From assembly GCA_964525605.1 (NCBI GenBank), contig CAZGKT010000011.1:1-64000 (forward strand): a stretch of DNA of 64,000 bases. Direction: 5' to 3'. The notes beneath the pieces were generated by a model. That model was not told the origin of the DNA, did no database searches, and saw only the letters and a list, made by a program, of their open reading frames with translations. Of this stretch, positions 61,803-64,000 are shown piece after piece. The position numbers and the translations under genes are program-made. Numbering within the stretch: position 1 is the first letter of the stretch; the number at the start of each line of letters is the position of its first letter. The DNA is from CAVTWJ01 sp964525605. GTDB lineage: Bacteria > Oederibacteriota > Muellerivitia > Muellerivitales > Muellerivitaceae.

Positions 61803-64000
61803 GGGCGTTTCCCCACATTCTCGATCTTAGCTAAACCGGGGGGAAAGGCCAGAAAAGCCAGACCGTACAGGGCCAACCCCAGCAGGACTAGTGTGTGATA
61901 ACCCGAAGAAATGGCCACAAGGTTGGCCAAGGGCGTAGCCACCACGGAGAAAGCACCATTCAAAGCCCAGGCCCAGGGTATCAGCCCGCTGTCTCGGGGC
62001 AACCGGCTTAAGCCCAGGGGAAAGAAAAACCCCATGGGAAAGGCCGCCAGGGCCGCCCAAAGGGAAAGCAGTAAGGCTTTAACCGGCAGGGGCCAACCGA
62101 TCAGCGCGCCCAAAACCCAATCCAACACGACCAGGCTCAGGAAAAACCAAACTGCCAGCGTCATTCCGGCGGGACGCAATCCCTCCCGGGGTTCCTTCAA
62201 ATACGAACCGGAAAACCAGCTTCCGAGTCCGGAAAAAACCAGCATGGCGGCGAGGACCAGCGAAAAGGCGTAGGTTCGGTCCCCCAAGAAATAAGCGCCC
62301 TTTTCGATGAGCTCGATTTCGATAAAAAGAAAACCCAACCCCAGGCAGGAAAAATAAAGAAGGGTCTTGCCCAGTTTCGCCAGGGGAATCGCGCCCCGAG
62401 CCCGGCCCAGCAAGGGAAGTCCCAAAACGAGGAGGGCCCAAAGAAGGGATTGGGCTAAAACTGCCAGGTTGATGAGATAACCGATTTCCTCCCGGGGAAT
62501 CTGGGACAGGTTATTGATAATTTGCCTCAAGTTGGAAAGACGCAGGACGGAAAAAAAGAAAGGCCTATCCCGGGTGGAGGGATGCAGGTTAAAAAAGTGC
62601 GATTTCATGAAGGCGAGTCCCTGATCGGAAAGAAGTTGAAGGCTATCGTCCCTCAAGGCGTCGCTGGCTTCCTTGGGCGCCGCGACCTGGTCGTCCGCTC
62701 CTCCCCAAACGGTGGGGGGGAGATCGTTGAAAATTTCAGTGGTTGCGGAGGATGCGGTGAGGCCGGGGTAAAAGGAAATGTCAAAGGAACGGAGGTCGCA
62801 AAAGGATTTAAGCGCGTCAAGTTGATCCTTGGTCCAGGGATCTTTCGTCATTAAAAGTCTGGCGTTCCAAGCCGAGCGGTAAAGTACGAGGTGGGAATCG
62901 GGATCCTGAACCCCGGTGTGTTGAAGGGCCTCCCGGGCGGTTTCAGCGAGTTTAAGGGCGTAAACGGTAAATTCGCGGATATTCACCGGAATGGAAACCA
63001 GGCCGCCCGGATTCAATGATTTCCAATCCTCCTGCAGGGCCTCGCGGGTAAAAGCATACTTGTTGGCGTCCGCCTGCTCGAGGAATTGGCTCGAAAGATC
63101 AATGATGTCAAAACCCTTTTTCGATCCTGCCAGGTAGGCTTCAGGGGCTTGAAGCAAGAAATGAACATTCGGGTTTTTTAACCATTTCCCCTCGTTTCTG
63201 GCCATCGGCCCCTTGATGAGGGAATAAATGTTCGGATCGCTTTCCAGGGCCACTAGATCTGAAGCCTGGTACTGCAGGGCTTCCCCGATTCGAAATCCGC
63301 CACGGGTGCCGATCAAAAGAGCCCGGCTGTTGGGCTTAAGAATATAAGGAAAAATATCCAGGCTGGCCTTGGCGTAAGAAAAATCGGTTTTGGAGTCTTT
63401 AGGGAAAGAGCTGATCCGGTTGCCGTCTAAATAAAGACCCAAAGCCTTGGGGGGGCCCTCAACCTTGAGAAGGACGTAATTATTCGACAAGTCGATGTCG
63501 AGACGTTCGGTGAAATTATCCAAAAGCATGTAATAACCCAGGGGGGAGAAGATCCGTTTTTTCACTTCGGCGTCGCCTACGTTTAGAGCGGGAGTGATCA
63601 TCTTGTAGGCACAGAAATGGCTCTTGTTGAATTTCAGTGCCGATCCCTCGCTTAAAACCAGAACCATGGCGATCGCGGTATAGCCGATCCAAGCCTTGGT
63701 CTGGAAACGGGCACGGTAGTGGGCCAAAGCGGCGGCCAGGGACCAGAAGGGAATCAACGTCAGGAGAAGGTAAAAGGGTTGGATCCAGAACATCGCGAAA
63801 AGCATGGTGAGGGATCCAAAACCCGCACCCACCAGGTCTACGGCGTAAACCGCTCCGATTTTTTCGTTGGTCAGGGCCAGAAAGCTGAGGCTGATATAAA
63901 GCCCCGAAAGAAAGAAGACCGGAAATAGGGCTGCATAGTATTTGGCAATATTTTGAAACTGGCCCATCCAAAGGTCCATGTTTTGAAGTTCCAAGGGGTT
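61799..64000 (-). CDS. polytopic spermidine-synthase-like membrane protein (N-terminus cut by window end)
   Basis: At least 731 residues are visible; the frame is open past the TTG at 63994, so the true start may lie beyond the window. It begins with about four membrane helices, then a large soluble domain with the spermidine synthase-type Rossmann region (RALLIGTRGGFRIGEAL, then DLVALESDPNIYSL), and ends with about six to seven more helices. The Gly-rich loop reads GTRGG instead of GGGDG, and the usual catalytic Asp residues are not evident. This class of membrane-embedded SpeE-like proteins is widespread but uncharacterised. It is translationally coupled to the methyltransferase-like gene. 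Confidence 0.85.
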   Translation of the reverse strand, partial: NPLELQNMDLWMGQFQNIAKYYAALFPVFFLSGLYISLSFLALTNEKIGAVYAVDLVGAGFGSLTMLFAMFWIQPFYLLLTLIPFWSLAAALAHYRARFQTKAWIGYTAIAMVLVLSEGSALKFNKSHFCAYKMITPALNVGDAEVKKRIFSPLGYYMLLDNFTERLDIDLSNNYVLLKVEGPPKALGLYLDGNRISSFPKDSKTDFSYAKASLDIFPYILKPNSRALLIGTRGGFRIGEALQYQASDLVALESDPNIYSLIKGPMARNEGKWLKNPNVHFLLQAPEAYLAGSKKGFDIIDLSSQFLEQADANKYAFTREALQEDWKSLNPGGLVSIPVNIREFTVYALKLAETAREALQHTGVQDPDSHLVLYRSAWNARLLMTKDPWTKDQLDALKSFCDLRSFDISFYPGLTASSATTEIFNDLPPTVWGGADDQVAAPKEASDALRDDSLQLLSDQGLAFMKSHFFNLHPSTRDRPFFFSVLRLSNLRQIINNLSQIPREEIGYLINLAVLAQSLLWALLVLGLPLLGRARGAIPLAKLGKTLLYFSCLGLGFLFIEIELIEKGAYFLGDRTYAFSLVLAAMLVFSGLGSWFSGSYLKEPREGLRPAGMTLAVWFFLSLVVLDWVLGALIGWPLPVKALLLSLWAALAAFPMGFFFPLGLSRLPRDSGLIPWAWALNGAFSVVATPLANLVAISSGYHTLVLLGLALYGLAFLAFPPGLAKIENVGKRP

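Overview
This 64 kb window reads as chromosome of a diderm, free-living, uncultured bacterium. Outer-membrane and periplasmic signatures include two PorV/UPF0164-type barrels, RlpA, a Spy/CpxP-like protein and several lipoproteins. Secreted proteins carry long Thr/Pro tracts and a C-terminal beta domain with a YPNP motif, a style common in candidate phyla such as FCPU426-like and Elusimicrobiota-like lineages. That placement is inference: no rRNA or other decisive marker is present. A 100-N gap (17429-17528) flanked by the same 55 bases on both sides shows that this is a scaffold from short-read assembly. Non-ATG starts are frequent (TTG at 2375, 6368, 8156, 10692, 12444, 19182, 21220, 24953; GTG at 9808, 31446, 46778; probably CTG at 15599).

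Layout. 1-6.3 kb: the tail of a membrane protein, an unusual GH3 protein on the minus strand, and a large secreted GH116 glucosidase-like protein. 6.4-10.4 kb: pyrimidine synthesis (pyrK-pyrD-rlpA-pyrF-pyrE) with a small antisense zinc-ribbon gene. 10.4-15.6 kb: small envelope proteins, an acetyltransferase, a Thr/Pro lipoprotein and an NFACT/RqcH ribosome-rescue protein. 15.7-22.1 kb: acyl-CoA metabolism (acyl-CoA ligase, thiolase, NTF2-like, 3-hydroxyacyl-CoA dehydrogenase, crotonase) followed by a patatin. 22.2-24.4 kb: groES-groEL under a consensus promoter and a perfect CIRCE operator, with a terminator. 24.4-32.5 kb: FmdB and small membrane proteins, then a Bat/MoxR operon with moxR last. 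32.6-35.8 kb: the conserved yicC-gmk-rpoZ-coaBC block. 35.8-38.6 kb: a secreted subtilase coupled to a PorV-like barrel, then a family 4 uracil-DNA glycosylase.

39.5-51.0 kb is the most distinctive region. A 1879-residue mucin-like, internally duplicated secreted protein overlaps a PorV-like barrel fused to TPRs. That gene overlaps one encoding a single-chain kinase/phosphatase regulator (HATPase, extracytoplasmic sensor, HAMP, SpoIIE-type PP2C, transposase-like HTH tail), followed by a STAS anti-anti-sigma factor and a TPR protein. I infer that partner switching is coupled to surface display here.

51-64 kb: a PilZ protein, gltX, an acetyltransferase, tRNA-Gln(CTG) with an att-like repeat of its 3' end, a Spy/CpxP-like protein, TPR proteins, a DUF6485-like protein, an MsbA-like ABC exporter, hypothetical proteins, and a minus-strand pair: a polytopic spermidine-synthase-like protein (cut by the window end) and an isoaspartyl-methyltransferase-like protein with a signal peptide. 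I found no IS elements, prophage or CRISPR array.
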